Shown: positions 37,681 through 38,238 of the stretch, in pieces
Numbering within the stretch: the first letter of the stretch is position 1
Layout of the letters: each line of letters begins with the position of its first letter
Source: a virus
Length of the DNA: 38,238 nt
IMG/VR virus record: IMGVR_UViG_3300038435_000236
Span: 1 to 38,238 of that record
Direction: 5' to 3' (one strand)
Translations under genes and position numbers: made by a program
The notes under the pieces: generated by a model
What the model was told of the DNA's origin: nothing
The model's input: only the letters and a program-made list of their open reading frames with translations
Database searches by the model: none

Positions 37681-38199
37681 TTATTTAAGCCTGTCAGGAA
37701 TCACTGGCTCGACGTCGATCACGCCCTTTTCGGCACCCTGAGAGGCTATAATCCCTGGAGAGCTGGCAATCCCGATCGCAAGAGTTATGCTCGTATTAGT
37801 CACGGTTTCCTTCAAATCTCCAGTGAGTTGGAGATAGGTTTTCCTATCATGGTGAGACGTAGACGAATGACTCACCGCTCCCTCCTGGAGAGCTCTGTAA
37901 ACGCCAATCTTCCCAATCTGAAGCATAGAGTTTGTCTGCTCATCAACAAAAAGCCGGAAATCATTGCCATTTTGCTTAGCTTTATGAATCATTGTACGAA
38001 TACTATCGTAATTTACGTTGATTGCCTTACATGCTTCCACAATAGAGCAAGGGTTCTCTGATTCTAGTAGATATTTACCTAACTTCCTAAGTTTTGGGGG
38101 GAATCTTTTTAGGGAAACCACATTAGTGAACTCTACTGTAGCATCATCGGAATCTTTACCTCTCACGCGTGGTACTACCTTCTTCTCTCTTTCTTCCAT
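37681..38199 (-). CDS. terS: Terminase small subunit-like protein, 172 aa
   Basis: Starts MEEREKKVVPRVRGKDSDDA. The central region RFPPKLRKLGKYLLESENPC, SIVEACKAINVNYDSIRTMI is a helix-turn-helix (EACKAINVNYDSIRTMIHKA) as in small terminases that recognise the packaging site. A helical segment (FVDEQTNSMLQIGKIGVYRA) and a region KTYLQLTGDLKETVTN follow, as in other TerS proteins. The frame is open to the window end, but the ATG at 38199 is preferred: a TAGAAT ends seven bases before it (38207-38212), and no Shine-Dalgarno is visible, so it may be leaderless. The large subunit lies about 25 kb away. Confidence 0.65.
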   Translation of the reverse strand: MEEREKKVVPRVRGKDSDDATVEFTNVVSLKRFPPKLRKLGKYLLESENPCSIVEACKAINVNYDSIRTMIHKAKQNGNDFRLFVDEQTNSMLQIGKIGVYRALQEGAVSHSSTSHHDRKTYLQLTGDLKETVTNTSITLAIGIASSPGIIASQGAEKGVIDVEPVIPDRLK

Positions 38200-38205
38200 A
38201 CACAC

Positions 38206-38216
38206 TATTCTATCAT
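38206..38216 (-). promoter_or_regulatory. Candidate terS promoter, shared 11-mer
   Basis: Minus strand ATGATAGAATA, identical to the 11-mer around the -10 of the portal promoter (34053-34063). The -10 TAGAAT is followed seven bases later by the ATG at 38199. The -35 is weak (TTTTCT with 17-bp spacing, 38230-38235). Confidence 0.5.
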
Positions 38217-38238
38217 ACGCGCGTAAAGTAGAAAACAC

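Noticed and set aside
37651-38061. Plus-strand 136-aa ORF opposite terS
   Set aside because: Antisense to a helix-turn-helix terminase-like gene, without a ribosome binding site or recognisable domain.

Overview
The window is almost certainly part of a temperate, short-tailed (podovirus-like) phage or prophage genome. It has a divergent repressor/Ner-like switch, a near-complete virion cassette (portal, scaffold, SU10/DUF5309-like capsid, adaptor, tail and fibre-like proteins, large internal proteins, both terminase subunits), and no recognisable tape measure or tail-tube gene. An o-spanin-like lipoprotein, two further lipoprotein-type signals and sigma70-like promoters suggest a Gram-negative host; the host genus cannot be read from the sequence. 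The left edge cuts a small gene. No tRNA, rRNA, CRISPR array, integrase or reverse transcriptase was seen.

Layout. (1) 1-8417, minus strand: early operon read leftwards from a strong promoter at 8494-8522. It runs from a Ner/Cro-like regulator and a winged-helix protein through small membrane and conserved phage proteins, a DUF6745-like protein with a 420-bp tetrapeptide repeat, its small partner, an SSB-like protein, a replication-initiator-like protein and a GH19-type endolysin. Two HNH-type endonucleases sit at gene junctions. (2) 8418-8547: overlapping divergent promoters with two identical palindromic operators. (3) 8548-10372, plus strand: S24-type repressor, two lipoproteins and a Cys-rich secreted mini-protein (lysogenic-conversion-like block). 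(4) 10373-33947, minus strand: late operon, read leftwards as scaffold, capsid, decoration-like protein, secreted beta-helix protein, holin-like and spanin-like genes, adaptor, a third HNH gene, tail/fibre-like proteins, GNAT-like protein, internal virion proteins and finally TerL. (5) 34131-36957, plus strand: structural protein, portal and a small protein. (6) 36973-38199, minus strand: small genes, a 350-bp noncoding GC-rich region that may hold the packaging site, and a TerS-like gene.

The most unusual object is terL. Its C-terminal nuclease motif is interrupted by a 313-residue intein, and inside that intein lies a complete HNH endonuclease gene in another reading frame of the same strand. 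The intein frame stays open across it. A TTGTAC-17-TATAAT promoter ends eight bases before the endonuclease ATG, so the endonuclease may be expressed from a leaderless mRNA independently of terL. With the three freestanding HNH-type genes, the window carries four endonuclease-like genes, so homing elements have colonised it repeatedly.
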